Below are positions 27,394 to 36,290 of a stretch of DNA of 55,858 nt, one piece after another (within the stretch, counting starts at the first letter, position 1; each line of letters starts with the position of its first letter). Under the pieces are notes generated by a model. It did no database searches and was not told the DNA's origin. It worked only from the letters and a program-made list of their open reading frames with translations. The translations under genes were made by a program, and so were the position numbers. Source of the stretch: Streptomyces harenosi (GTDB taxonomy: Bacteria > Actinomycetota > Actinomycetes > Streptomycetales > Streptomycetaceae); assembly GCF_011008945.1 (NCBI RefSeq), contig NZ_WYCT01000007.1, positions 1 through 55,858 of the forward strand. Reading direction: 5' to 3'.

Positions 27394-28434
27394 TCAGTCC
27401 ACGCTCTGCTCGCCGAGCCAGCCCAGACGGGCGGCGTTGAAACCGGCCTGGAAGCGGCTCTCGGCCTGTAGCTGGGTGATGAGTTCCGCCACATGGCGGC
27501 CGACGGTGCGTTCGGAGACGCCCAACTTGCGGCTGATCGCCTCGTCGGTCAGGCCGGCGGCGAGCATCTGCAGGACTTCCCGCTGGCGGGCCGTCAGCGG
27601 GGAGGTGCCGGGAGCCGTGGTCTGCGGCTTCTTCCTGTCCTGGGGGGCAGGGGGCAGGGGCGCGGTGCTGCGGGCCCAGTCGTGTTCGAAGATCTCTTCG
27701 AGGATGCCGACCAGCACCTCGCCCCGCAGCCGTACGAGGGAGATCGTCTCGTCGGCGGGCCGGAGGGGCCGCGGCATCGGTACGAACGCGAGAGTGTGGT
27801 CGATGATGATCATGCGCATGGGCAGTAACTGCGCCGTGCGCACCTGACCGCCCAGCTCGGCCAACTGCCGGAGGTACTCCGCGACATGCGGGACGGCCGC
27901 GGTGGCCGCCAGATGGATCGTGCGCATTTCCACCCCGCGGGCGAGTACGAGCGCGTCGCGGTTCAGCCCTTCCTGGAGCATGGGCGCCGGCAGTGGCTTG
28001 CCCGGGTGCACGGAAAGCACCCGGTAGCGCGCGTGCCGGGCGGCGTCCTCCAGCGCCGAGGAGACCTCGAGCGGACCGACCAGCACCTCGATCTGAGCCT
28101 CCGAAGAAATTCGGCAATGCAGTGGCCGGAAATCGTTGACGAGGCTCTCGATGGCCTCACGGGTGGTCGACACGTCGTGCAGCGCCAGCAGGTATTTGTC
28201 CAGGGCGCTGGTCAGTGTGGCGTGGACGGCCGAATCGGGGGTAAGAGCGGTCCAGCCGCTGGGTGCGGTACCCGACGCCACCAGCAGGTTCAGCGCAACG
28301 AGGTGTTCAAGGGCGACATCGAACTCCCGCTGGCTCAGCGCGAGGGACCGCTTGATCTCCGTGAGGCTCCAAGACGGATTCCGGACGATGTGGGAGTACA
28401 GCCGTTGCGCGTTCTCGTGGCGGGCCTGACTCAT
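27394..28434 (-). CDS. TrmB/LuxR-type regulator with a TTA codon (cluster regulator)
   Basis: 346 aa. The N-terminal 70 residues form a winged-helix of TrmB type (HIVRNPSWSLTEIKRSLALSQREFDVALEHL). A central sensor region follows. The C-terminus is a LuxR HTH, LTARQREVLQMLAAGLTDEAISRKLGVSERTVGRHVAEL. Proteins of this layout commonly control actinomycete secondary-metabolite clusters. Codon 203 (27826-27828) is TTA, the rare leucine codon read by the bldA tRNA in Streptomyces, so expression is probably tied to development. AGGAGTAAGAGCAC precedes the ATG. It is divergent from the biosynthetic genes across a 417-bp gap with a perfect palindrome. Confidence 0.9.
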   Translation of the reverse strand: MSQARHENAQRLYSHIVRNPSWSLTEIKRSLALSQREFDVALEHLVALNLLVASGTAPSGWTALTPDSAVHATLTSALDKYLLALHDVSTTREAIESLVNDFRPLHCRISSEAQIEVLVGPLEVSSALEDAARHARYRVLSVHPGKPLPAPMLQEGLNRDALVLARGVEMRTIHLAATAAVPHVAEYLRQLAELGGQVRTAQLLPMRMIIIDHTLAFVPMPRPLRPADETISLVRLRGEVLVGILEEIFEHDWARSTAPLPPAPQDRKKPQTTAPGTSPLTARQREVLQMLAAGLTDEAISRKLGVSERTVGRHVAELITQLQAESRFQAGFNAARLGWLGEQSVD

Positions 28435-28603
28435 GTGCTCTTACTCCTGATGAGCCGTAACGTCGCTGGTGTATCGATTGAAACATGCTCTAAAGTGATC
28501 AAGGTATTGCTGTCCGCATGGTGGTCGACGCCTTGAGAGGCGGACAACCGCGGTCGTTTTGCGGTCTTTTCGCGCGACTTTTCGCTGGCGAAGGAATGGC
28601 CCC

Positions 28604-28619
28604 TGTCCGGTACCGGACA
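28604..28619. promoter_or_regulatory. Perfect 16-bp palindrome, candidate operator
   Basis: TGTCCGGTACCGGACA is a perfect inverted repeat in the 417-bp gap between the cluster regulator (start 28434) and the peptide gene (start 28852). Three TTTT tracts at 28557, 28567 and 28579, spaced 10-12 nt, lie just upstream and could bend the DNA. It is the best candidate for the binding site of the LuxR-type protein. The rest of the gap holds no supported gene. Confidence 0.5.
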
Positions 28620-28851
28620 TGTCGGGGACCGGACGCCGGTACGGCCTGTTGCTGGTGGAACCGCTGCTGCAACAGTTGCCCCGTCGAGGCGGTGAAATCG
28701 ACTTTCTGACCGACTGTCTGGCTCAATGTCGCGCCGACCGTGTGTCTGCCCTCGTCGCAACGCATGTCGCAACTGTTCTGTCACCACCTGGCGACCGGGG
28801 CCCCAGCGGTCCCGACGTCGCGATGGTGAGCCATACCGGAAGGTCCACAAC

Positions 28852-28968
28852 GTGAAGCGTCATACCCGCCTGGCTGTTGCCGTCCCCGGAACCGGCGCCG
28901 TGCTCTGCGCCGCCACGGGAGACATGGGTGCCGGGGTAGCGGCGAGCGACTCGCTCATCTGGGGCTGA
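28852..28968 (+). CDS. 38-aa peptide, first gene of the cluster (candidate scaffold, precursor or signal peptide)
   Basis: The GTG at 28852 has GGAAGG 8 nt upstream. The peptide starts with a basic stretch (KRHTR), continues with a hydrophobic Ala/Val/Gly segment and ends SDSLIWG. It resembles a short Sec signal peptide with a possible AxA cleavage just before the terminal 7-8 residues. Third-position GC is near 80%, slightly lower than its neighbours. It lies 101 nt before the oxygenase gene, on the same strand and presumably the same transcript. It may be a ribosomal scaffold or precursor used by the ATP-grasp, FemAB and TldD/E enzymes, a secreted signal, or a leader peptide. It is too short for certainty. 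Confidence 0.5.
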   Translation: MKRHTRLAVAVPGTGAVLCAATGDMGAGVAASDSLIWG

Positions 28969-29069
28969 CCGGAGTGCCGGGCCAGGCCCCGGGCCGGCGA
29001 ACGACCGGCCACGGGCACGTATCCATCCCCCCGGAACAGATCCGGACGACTGACGGAAAGGGCAGTGAA

Positions 29070-29819
29070 GTGAGCGCTGTCGAGACGGAGTTCAGCTCCT
29101 ACCTGGACGGATTCGGCATGGAAATGGCCGACCTCCAGAAGAGGTTCCGCACGGACGGGTACATCGAGATTCCGGAGTTCGGGCCGGCCGGCCTGAAGGC
29201 GGACATCATCTCCGAGGTGTACGCCCTGCTGGAGGAGCACGGCCAGCGCAGGCAGCTCAAGATCGCCAGCACCGGCAACTCCCCGCGCTACTACGAGGCG
29301 GTGGGCCGCAACGCCATCGTGGCGAACAGCGAGGCCATCCCGGCGTCGTACCGCTCGCCGGCGCTGCTGAGGTTCCTCGCCGAGCTCACCCAGGAAGAGG
29401 GCATCGTCCCCGTCCCGTGGGAGCCCGAGGAGATCGTCATCACCCGCATGACGCAGACCGGCGACTCGCACGGCTGGCACTGGGACGACTACTCGTACTC
29501 CCTCATCTGGATCGTCGAGGCGCCCGGTGAGGACGAGGGCGGCGCCCTGGAGTACGTGCGTGACACGGAGTGGGACAAGCAGAACCCCCGTATCGAGGAG
29601 TACCTGCGGGAGGGCACCGTCGAGCGGCGGCAGCCCGCCAAGGGATCGGTCTACCTCCTCAAGGCCGACACCGCCATGCACCGGGTCGCACCGCTGACCA
29701 AGGAGGGCGCCCGCCGCGTCATCCTCTGCTACTCGTACGCGACCCTCGCGGACCTCGACCGGGACGTCACCCACGAGACGATGGAAGAGCTCTACCCGGA
29801 AGACCACGCAAGCGTCTGA
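29070..29819 (+). CDS. Fe(II)/2-oxoglutarate-dependent oxygenase
   Basis: 249 aa. The facial triad is visible: His137-x-Asp139 in GWHWDDYSYSL, distal His204 in TAMHRVAP and the 2-oxoglutarate-binding Arg215. The Asp in HxD indicates a hydroxylase, desaturase or cyclase rather than a halogenase, which would have Gly or Ala there. The GTG at 29070 has GGAAAGGG upstream. It is the first enzyme gene of a 19-kb co-directional series, followed by a methyltransferase 20 nt downstream. The likely role is oxidising the amino-acid intermediate or its added methyl group. Confidence 0.88.
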   Translation: MSAVETEFSSYLDGFGMEMADLQKRFRTDGYIEIPEFGPAGLKADIISEVYALLEEHGQRRQLKIASTGNSPRYYEAVGRNAIVANSEAIPASYRSPALLRFLAELTQEEGIVPVPWEPEEIVITRMTQTGDSHGWHWDDYSYSLIWIVEAPGEDEGGALEYVRDTEWDKQNPRIEEYLREGTVERRQPAKGSVYLLKADTAMHRVAPLTKEGARRVILCYSYATLADLDRDVTHETMEELYPEDHASV

Positions 29820-29839
29820 GCATCGAAAGGTCAAGGGCC

Positions 29840-30517
29840 GTGAGCGCAACACTGGAAGACCTCAAGAGGTTCTACGCCGCACAGGGGAGTCAGAACCCGT
29901 CGATCTTCGACGTCTGGGAGCAGGGCGACGCCCGTGGCGACTCCGTCACACCCTCCACGTACTCCCCGGAGTACCGGACCATGATGGTGGACCTGCTGCT
30001 CGGCGAACTCGCCGCCAACGACACCAAGCGGCTCCTCAGCCTCGGTTGCGGCAACGCGGTCATCGAGGAACGGATAGCCGCGCTCGGCTACGAGGTGCTC
30101 GCCGTCGACGCGATGCCGGAAGCCGTCGAACTGGCCCGCAGGAAGGGGCTGACCGCGCTGCAGGCCGATGTGCAGACGTGGTCGCCGGAGCCCGGTGGCT
30201 GGCCCGTCGTCTACGCCGACGGACTCTTCGGGCACCTCTACGCCCAGGAGACGGCGAGCCTGCCCGTGCTGGCCCGCATCCGCGACTGGCTGGCCGGCGG
30301 CGGCACCCTGGTCGCCTCCAACGACGCCCCCAGGAACGGCGCGGCCACCGAGGCCGCTCCCGGCGTCGACGCGTTCTACTGGCTCGCCCAGGAGTACCTG
30401 GTGGACCAGGCGAACGCGGCCGGCTTCTCGTCGGCGACGAGCCAGGGGTTCGCCTACGAACGCCCGCTGTCCGGGGAACGGCACCGGGCGGTGCTGATCG
30501 CCCGTGTCGGCTCCTGA
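29840..30517 (+). CDS. Class I SAM-dependent methyltransferase (first of two)
   Basis: 225 aa. The SAM-binding motif I is LLSLGCGNAVIEERIAALG, with the acidic loop after beta2 in EVLAVDAMPEAVELA and DGLFGHLY at motif IV. It methylates a small molecule at C, N or O. The GTG start has AAAGG upstream. It is 20 nt from the oxygenase and 20 nt from a second, unrelated methyltransferase, so two distinct methyl transfers or substrates are expected. Confidence 0.87.
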   Translation: MSATLEDLKRFYAAQGSQNPSIFDVWEQGDARGDSVTPSTYSPEYRTMMVDLLLGELAANDTKRLLSLGCGNAVIEERIAALGYEVLAVDAMPEAVELARRKGLTALQADVQTWSPEPGGWPVVYADGLFGHLYAQETASLPVLARIRDWLAGGGTLVASNDAPRNGAATEAAPGVDAFYWLAQEYLVDQANAAGFSSATSQGFAYERPLSGERHRAVLIARVGS

Positions 30518-30537
30518 CCCGAACGAGGAGGCCACGC

Positions 30538-31257
30538 ATGTCCTCGGCCATGCTGAACGCGGTCGACACCTTCGGTGAGCACTTCGTCGACGCCTCGGAG
30601 CTGCTCGGCCGGTACGAGGCCACGGAACAGGAGGCGGCCGACACGGTACGGCTGCTGGGCCTCGGCCCCTCGGACACGGTCGTCGAGGCGGGCTGCGGTC
30701 CCGGGCGGTTCGCCCAGGCGCTCGCGTCCCACGGCTGCCGGGTGATCGGGGTGGACATCTCTCCACAGGTCGTGGCCCTCGCACGGCAGCGCCACCCCGG
30801 GCCCGACTACCGTGTCCTGGACATGGCGGACCTGCCGCCCGGCTGCGCCGACGCGCTGGTCAACGTCTACTCCAGCTTCGGTTACAGCGCGACGCCCGAG
30901 GAGGACGCGGAGGTTCTGCGGGCCTGGTGGTCGGCGCTGCGGCCCGGTGGCCGGCTCCTGCTGGAACTCTCCGACCTGGAGCGGGCCAAGGCCCGGCTGG
31001 GGGAGGAGGGCGGCACCGTGCACCGGGAGACCAACGGGGTGCGGGAAGAGCTGCGCATGGACTGGCAGCAGCAGATGCTGCACGTCACCTACCGGATCGG
31101 GGACCGGCGTCTGGACTGCCGGACCCGTATCTACAGCCGCGGCCAACTGGTGGAGGGGCTGCGAGCCGCCGGATTCACCGAAGTGGACTGCTTCGGAGGG
31201 TTCGACGGCCGGGAGAAGACCCCCGAGGACCGGCTCGTACTGGTCGCGCGCCGTTAG
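30538..31257 (+). CDS. Class I SAM-dependent methyltransferase (second of two)
   Basis: 239 aa. Motif I is VVEAGCGPGRFAQALASHGC, the beta2 acidic loop VIGVDISPQVVALAR, motif IV NVYSSFGYS and then LRPGGRLLLELSD. The sequence is of the Methyltransf_25/11 kind and is not a recent duplicate of its neighbour. GAGGAGG lies 7 nt before the ATG. A 114-nt gap separates it from the decarboxylase gene, the largest gap within the first half of the operon. Confidence 0.88.
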   Translation: MSSAMLNAVDTFGEHFVDASELLGRYEATEQEAADTVRLLGLGPSDTVVEAGCGPGRFAQALASHGCRVIGVDISPQVVALARQRHPGPDYRVLDMADLPPGCADALVNVYSSFGYSATPEEDAEVLRAWWSALRPGGRLLLELSDLERAKARLGEEGGTVHRETNGVREELRMDWQQQMLHVTYRIGDRRLDCRTRIYSRGQLVEGLRAAGFTEVDCFGGFDGREKTPEDRLVLVARR

Positions 31258-31371
31258 CGCCCGAGCTCCCCCTGCGGCGGGCCCGGGCCACGGGCCCGCC
31301 GCTCCCGGCCCGGGACGCTCCCCGGGACACCACGGGCCTTTGGTATCCAAGAAGGAAGAAGGCAGCCGACC

Positions 31372-32697
31372 TTGCCCATGAGCGCCGGATTCGCCAGCCG
31401 CCTGCGGCCTGTGCTGCGGGACGCAGTCGAGCACTTCGGAACACCCTTCCACCTGTACGACGAGACAGGTATCTCCGAGACGTGCGCACACTTCAACGAC
31501 GTCTTCTCCGGTATGCCCTTCCGTGAGTACTTCGCGGTGAAGGCGCTGCCCAACCCGGCCGTCATGTCCTTGCTGCACGGCCATGGCTTCGGGTTCGACT
31601 GCAGTTCGCTGCCGGAACTCGCCCTGGCCGGCCAGGCCGGTGCCAGGGGCCACGACGTCTTCTTCACCTCGAACAACACCAGCCGCGAGGAGCTGGCCGC
31701 CGCCCGCGCGCGGTCCGCGCTGATCAACGTCGACGACGTGGCGGTACTGGCCAAGCTGGCGGACCTCACCGACGGGCCGGGCGGCGAGGACACGCTCTGC
31801 CTGCGGATCAACCCGGGCGCCCTGGAGGGCGACGACCCCTTCCTCGGCAGCCCCGAGCACGCCAAGTTCGGCATCCCCACGCACCAGCTCGCACACGCCG
31901 TGACCATGGCCCGCGACCTGGGCGTGCGGCACTTCGGACTGCACACGATGGTGGCGTCGAACGCGCTGGCGGTCTCGTCCGTCGTACGCACGCTGGACAT
32001 CCTGCTGCGCCATGCGGAGCTGGTCCGCGACGAGACCGGTGTCGAGATCGAACTGCTCAACCTGGGCGGAGGGATCGGCATTCCCTACCGGCCCGACGAG
32101 CGTCCCTTCGACCTCCCGGCGCTGGGCCGTGCGCTGCGCCGGCGGCTGGCGGACTGGACCCGCGCCGGGGCGCGCACCTGGCCCGTGATCTGCTTCGAGA
32201 GCGGGCGGTACATCACGGGTCCGCACGGCGTCCTGGTCACCTCCGTGGTGAACCGGATGAGCAAGTGGCGGGAGTACGTCGGCGTCGACGCCGGCATGAG
32301 CGCGCTGATGCGGCCCGGCCTGTACCCGACCGCGTACCACCACATCACGGCCCCGTGGGGGGACGGGCGCCCCTCGCGGACGGTCGACGTCGTGGGCTCG
32401 CTGTGCGAGAACAGCGACAAGTTCGGCATCGACCGGCACCTCCCCGAGGTCGACGAGGGCGACGTGCTCCTGGTGCACGACACCGGAGCCCACGGCCATG
32501 CGATGGGCTACACGTACAACGGCCGGATGCGGCCCAAGGAGCTGCTGCTGCGCGCCGACGGCTCGGTCGAGCTCATCCGCCGGGCCGAGGAGCAGGAACT
32601 GGACCACTTCGCCACCCTGCGGTTCGTACCGGACCGGATTCCCGCGCCCGTCCCCGCCGCGCACGCCGTTCACCTGAGAGAGGCCACAGCCCCATGA
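31372..32697 (+). CDS. LysA-like PLP-dependent decarboxylase (diaminopimelate/ornithine family)
   Basis: 441 aa of the alanine-racemase-fold decarboxylases. PLP Lys57 is in YFAVKALPNP, the phosphate-binding stretch is LLNLGGGIGIPY, then FESGRYITGPHG and the cross-subunit active-site CENSDKF. The canonical reaction is meso-diaminopimelate to lysine. In a cluster that also has DapD and DapC homologues it probably acts on a modified diaminopimelate. TTG 31372 has GAAGG 9 nt upstream; ATG 31378 is the alternative. The stop overlaps the ATP-grasp start (ATGA). Confidence 0.9.
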   Translation: MPMSAGFASRLRPVLRDAVEHFGTPFHLYDETGISETCAHFNDVFSGMPFREYFAVKALPNPAVMSLLHGHGFGFDCSSLPELALAGQAGARGHDVFFTSNNTSREELAAARARSALINVDDVAVLAKLADLTDGPGGEDTLCLRINPGALEGDDPFLGSPEHAKFGIPTHQLAHAVTMARDLGVRHFGLHTMVASNALAVSSVVRTLDILLRHAELVRDETGVEIELLNLGGGIGIPYRPDERPFDLPALGRALRRRLADWTRAGARTWPVICFESGRYITGPHGVLVTSVVNRMSKWREYVGVDAGMSALMRPGLYPTAYHHITAPWGDGRPSRTVDVVGSLCENSDKFGIDRHLPEVDEGDVLLVHDTGAHGHAMGYTYNGRMRPKELLLRADGSVELIRRAEEQELDHFATLRFVPDRIPAPVPAAHAVHLREATAP

Positions 32698-33965
32698 GCC
32701 AACCGGCAGCCGAGACGCCCGTGGAGCCGGCGGACCGGCCCGTCGTCGCGATCGTCGACCCCTTCTCCACCGGGGCGTTCCTCAAGGACGCCTTCGCCGA
32801 GGCGGGGTGGCGGGTCGTGGCCGTCATCAGCCAGGTGCCGCTGCCCGAGATCTACGCCACCAGCCTGCGGACCCAGGATTTCGAGACGGTGGTGCAGGGC
32901 GGCGGCCCCCGGGAGACCGCCGAGGCGCTGGCCCGGATTCCCGTACGAGCGGTGGTGGCCGGCACCGAGATCGGCGTGCAGTTCGCCGACGAACTGGCGG
33001 AGCTGCTGTCCCTGGAGGGCAACGGCACGGCGCTGAGCCCGGCCCGCCGGGACAAGGCGGCCATGGCGGCCCGGCTCAAGGAGAAGGGGCTTCGTCACGT
33101 CCGCACCGCGGAGGTGCGCACGGAGGACGAGGCGGTCGCACGGGCCCGGGAGCTGGGCGACTGGCCCGTGGTGCTGAAGCCCGCCGACAGCGCCGGGTCG
33201 GACGGGGTGACGTTCTGCGAGTCGGCCGAGGCCGTCCGCCAGACCTTCAGGAAGCTGCACGGGCACACCAACCGGATGGGGCTGACCAACCACAAGGTCC
33301 TCGTGCAGGAACTCCTCGTGGGCCAGCAGTACTTCGTCAACACCGTCAGCCGCGCCGGGCGCCACCACGTCGCGGAGATCTGGCGGGACGACCGGCGCCG
33401 TGTCGAAGGGGCCGGGCTGGTGTGCGACGCGGAGCACCTGCTCCCCGCCCACGGCGCGGTCCAGGACCGGGTGCGCTCGTACATCACGCAGGTGCTGGAC
33501 GCCCTCGGTATCGCCTGGGGCCCCGCCCACAGCGAGCTGATGCTGACCGCCGACGGGCCCGTACTGATCGAGACGGCCGCGCGGATGCAGGGCACCATCC
33601 TGCCCGCCGAGGTGGAGCGGGCGACCGGGGCGAGCCATGTGAGCCTCACCGTCGAGGCGGTCACCGACCCCGACGCCTTCGCCCGGCGGGCGGCCCGCCC
33701 CTACGACCTGCGGCAGCACCTGACCGTGCTGTCGCTCATCGCCCACCGCGACGGGGTCATCAGCACCCCGGACGTGGCGGAGCGCCTCGCGGCGCTGCCC
33801 AGTTTCGGGGGACTGATCGGGGATCTCAGCGTGGGGGTGCCGGTTCAGCGCACGGTGGATCTGTTCACCTCACCGGGGATCGTCTACCTCGTGGGCGACC
33901 GCGAGCAGGTCGAGCGCGACCGGGCGGCCGTCCGTGCCCTCGAGGCGGACGGGCTCTACGGGTGA
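32694..33965 (+). CDS. ATP-grasp amino-acid/peptide ligase
   Basis: 423 aa. An N-terminal Rossmann-like domain is followed by the ATP-grasp fold: WPVVLKPADSAGSDGVTFC (Lys and glycine-rich loop, near 155), VLVQELLVG (adenine loop) and GPVLIETAARMQG (Mg-binding Glu and Asn/Arg region). Family members such as BacD-type ligases join carboxylates to amines through acyl phosphates. It could form a dipeptide, as TblF is proposed to do in tabtoxin, or link an unusual amino acid to the cluster peptide. It overlaps the decarboxylase by 4 nt and the aminotransferase begins 4 nt on. Confidence 0.88.
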   Translation: MSQPAAETPVEPADRPVVAIVDPFSTGAFLKDAFAEAGWRVVAVISQVPLPEIYATSLRTQDFETVVQGGGPRETAEALARIPVRAVVAGTEIGVQFADELAELLSLEGNGTALSPARRDKAAMAARLKEKGLRHVRTAEVRTEDEAVARARELGDWPVVLKPADSAGSDGVTFCESAEAVRQTFRKLHGHTNRMGLTNHKVLVQELLVGQQYFVNTVSRAGRHHVAEIWRDDRRRVEGAGLVCDAEHLLPAHGAVQDRVRSYITQVLDALGIAWGPAHSELMLTADGPVLIETAARMQGTILPAEVERATGASHVSLTVEAVTDPDAFARRAARPYDLRQHLTVLSLIAHRDGVISTPDVAERLAALPSFGGLIGDLSVGVPVQRTVDLFTSPGIVYLVGDREQVERDRAAVRALEADGLYG

Positions 33966-33969
33966 CGGG

Positions 33970-35112
33970 ATGAGGGAGGAACTGCTCGCCATCGCCCGCG
34001 CCGCCGGCTTCGAGGCGGTGGATCTGTCGCTCGGAGTGGCCTGCGATCCCGAGCCCGCCGTGCCGTCCGCCGGCCCGGCCGGTGCCCTGGAAGGCGGTTA
34101 CCCGAAGAGCGCGGGCTCACCGGAGCTGCGGGCCGCCGCCGCGCGCCGGATGCGCCGCCGGTTCGGAGTGGCCCTGCCCCCCGAGGCCGTCGCCGCCTGC
34201 GTCGGGACCAAGGAGTTCATCGCCACGGCCGCCCTCTTCCTGAGCCGGGAGCGGGACGACGCGACCCGTGACACGGTGCTCGTCCCGAAGCTGTGCTACC
34301 CCACCTACCGGGCGGGAGCGGAACTCGCCGGCCTGCGGACGGTCCAGGTCCCCGTGGACGGCGCGCTGCGGATGCGGCCGGACCTGCTGCCCGCCGCCGA
34401 GACGCGGCGTGCCCTGTGCCTGTGGGTCAACAGCCCGGCCAACCCCACCGGCGTGGCCGAGCCGTTGCCGGCCCTGGCCGCCTGGGGACGGGCCCACGGC
34501 GTGCTCGTCCTGTCCGACGAGGCGTATGCGGATCTGGCCTGGCGGCCCGGCCCGGCCACGGTACTGGCCGACGGGCTCGACGGGGTCGTGGCGGTGCACA
34601 GCCTGTCCAAGGGCTTCAACTCGCCCGGACTGCGGGTGGGCTACTACGCGGGCGACCCGCGGATCGTGCGGGGGCTGACCGAACGCCGCCGGACGGCCGG
34701 GCTGATGGCCGCCGCGCCGAGCCAGCGCGCCGCCGCCCTGCTGCTCGGCGACGACCGCCTGGTGGCCCGTCAGCGGCGGCGCACCCGGCGCCGTCTCACC
34801 GGATTGATCGCACTGCTGCGCGAGGCGGGGCTGACGTGCGCGTTCCCCGACGGCGGCATGTTCGTGTGGCTGCGCGCCCCGGGGGGCGACGGCGAAGTGT
34901 TCGCCCGCCGGGCGGCCCGGACGGCCGGGCTGGTCCTGGCACCGGGCACCCAGTACGGGCCGGCGGGGCGCCCCTTCGTGCGCATCGCCGCGACGCGGGA
35001 GCCGGAGATGCTACGGGACAGGATCGCCCTGCTGGCGGGGCGGCCGGTCACCGCACTGCGGGCGGACGAGCTTCTTCCGCCCGCACGGAACAGGCAAGGA
35101 GCGCCATCATGA
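33970..35112 (+). CDS. DapC-like fold-type I PLP aminotransferase
   Basis: 380 aa. VNSPANPTG, SDEAYADL and the PLP-lysine motif HSLSKGFNSPGLRVGYY identify a class I/II aminotransferase close to N-succinyldiaminopimelate aminotransferase. Together with the DapD and LysA homologues it would rebuild a complete branch of the succinylase pathway apart from desuccinylation. The ATG at 33970 lies 4 nt after the ATP-grasp stop. The stop overlaps the next start (ATGA). Confidence 0.9.
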   Translation: MREELLAIARAAGFEAVDLSLGVACDPEPAVPSAGPAGALEGGYPKSAGSPELRAAAARRMRRRFGVALPPEAVAACVGTKEFIATAALFLSRERDDATRDTVLVPKLCYPTYRAGAELAGLRTVQVPVDGALRMRPDLLPAAETRRALCLWVNSPANPTGVAEPLPALAAWGRAHGVLVLSDEAYADLAWRPGPATVLADGLDGVVAVHSLSKGFNSPGLRVGYYAGDPRIVRGLTERRRTAGLMAAAPSQRAAALLLGDDRLVARQRRRTRRRLTGLIALLREAGLTCAFPDGGMFVWLRAPGGDGEVFARRAARTAGLVLAPGTQYGPAGRPFVRIAATREPEMLRDRIALLAGRPVTALRADELLPPARNRQGAPS

Positions 35113-36290
35113 TCACCCTCAGCCGGGACGGGACACCACGAGGGGACGCCCCGCCGCGCGTCACCACCGTGGCCGGCATCGCCGAGGCCGGGCCGCACGC
35201 GTGGGGCCGGCTGGCCGCCGGTGCGGGGCTCTACCAGAGCTATGAGTGGCTGCACTGGACCGAGACGTTCACCACTGCGGCCGTCCGCTACGTCCTCGCG
35301 TACGACGACGCCGGTGAACTGGTCGGTGCCACACCCACGTACCTGCTCACGCGGCCTCCGGACCGCTTCACCACCTGGTACGACCCGATACGCCTCTTCC
35401 TCGCGCCGCACGGACCCACCGCGGGCGCCGACGCGCGCTGGTATCCGCTGCTGCTGGTGGGCTCGGTCAGCGGCTACCACAGCGAATTCCTCGTGCGCCC
35501 CGGTGGCGACCGGCGGGCCGTGACCGAGGCCCTGGTCCGGGGAAGCCTCGCGGTCGCCGCGGAGGCGGGCGCCCGGAGCGTGGCGATGCTGTACGCGCCC
35601 TCGGCGACGGCGCGGGAGTCCGGTCCTGCCTTCGGCGGGGTGACCGTCCCCACGTCGGCGGAAGCCGTGATCACGCTGCCCGCCGGTGGAGGGGCCTTCG
35701 ACGACTACCTGGCCCGGTTCCCCAGCGCCCGCCGCTCGAAGCTCAGGAAGGAGGCGGTGGCCTTCGCCCGGGCCGCCGGCGAGGTGGCCAGGTACTCCCT
35801 GGGCGAGGTGGCGCACCGCGTCGGCCCGCTGCTCGGACGGCTCCAGCGCCGGTACGGCGATCCGGTCCGGGACGCCGAGATGACCGCGTACCTGGCGGGC
35901 CAGGCGGAGTTCCTGGACGAGCGCAGCCTCGTCTTCGCGGCGGAGTCCGGCGGCCGGCTCACCGGCTTCACCCTGTGCTACGTCCATGACGACACGCTGT
36001 ACGTACGGGCCGCCGGCTTCGACGAGGAAGCGGCGCTGCCGTTCGGCTACTTCAACCTCTCCGTGTACGCCCCGGTGCGCCATGCCCTGGCCCACGGGCT
36101 CACCGAGGTGGACCTGGGCACGGGCGCCTACCAGGGAAAGACGCTGCGCGGAGCGGAGATCCGCCCCCTGTGGTCCCTGGTCAGGCCCCCCGGTGAAAGC
36201 CCGGCCGCCTGGCACGAGGCCCTGCGGCGGCCGGCCCCGGAAGCGCGCGAAGCCGGCTGGCCCGAGGCCCACGAGACGGAGACGGCGTGA
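35109..36290 (+). CDS. FemAB-like GNAT acyl/aminoacyltransferase 1
   Basis: 393 aa of the peptidogalycan/DUF482-like N-acyltransferase group. YQSYEWLHWTETF lies near the start, SARRSKLRKEAVAF in the middle and TGFTLCYVHDDTLYVRAAGFDEE plus EVDLGTGAYQGKTLRG in the C-terminal GNAT fold. Relatives transfer acyl groups or aminoacyl groups from tRNA to amines, as in peptidoglycan bridges and some antibiotics. It overlaps the aminotransferase upstream and the second GNAT downstream by 4 nt each. Confidence 0.8.
   Translation: MITLSRDGTPRGDAPPRVTTVAGIAEAGPHAWGRLAAGAGLYQSYEWLHWTETFTTAAVRYVLAYDDAGELVGATPTYLLTRPPDRFTTWYDPIRLFLAPHGPTAGADARWYPLLLVGSVSGYHSEFLVRPGGDRRAVTEALVRGSLAVAAEAGARSVAMLYAPSATARESGPAFGGVTVPTSAEAVITLPAGGGAFDDYLARFPSARRSKLRKEAVAFARAAGEVARYSLGEVAHRVGPLLGRLQRRYGDPVRDAEMTAYLAGQAEFLDERSLVFAAESGGRLTGFTLCYVHDDTLYVRAAGFDEEAALPFGYFNLSVYAPVRHALAHGLTEVDLGTGAYQGKTLRGAEIRPLWSLVRPPGESPAAWHEALRRPAPEAREAGWPEAHETETA

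Noticed and set aside
28431..28850. 139-aa minus-strand ORF in the regulator/operon gap
   Set aside because: No ribosome site and poor codon bias, and it covers the likely control region.
29070..29819. 2OG enzyme as an amino-acid halogenase
   Set aside because: The triad reads HWD, with the Asp present. Known Fe/2OG halogenases have Gly or Ala at that position.
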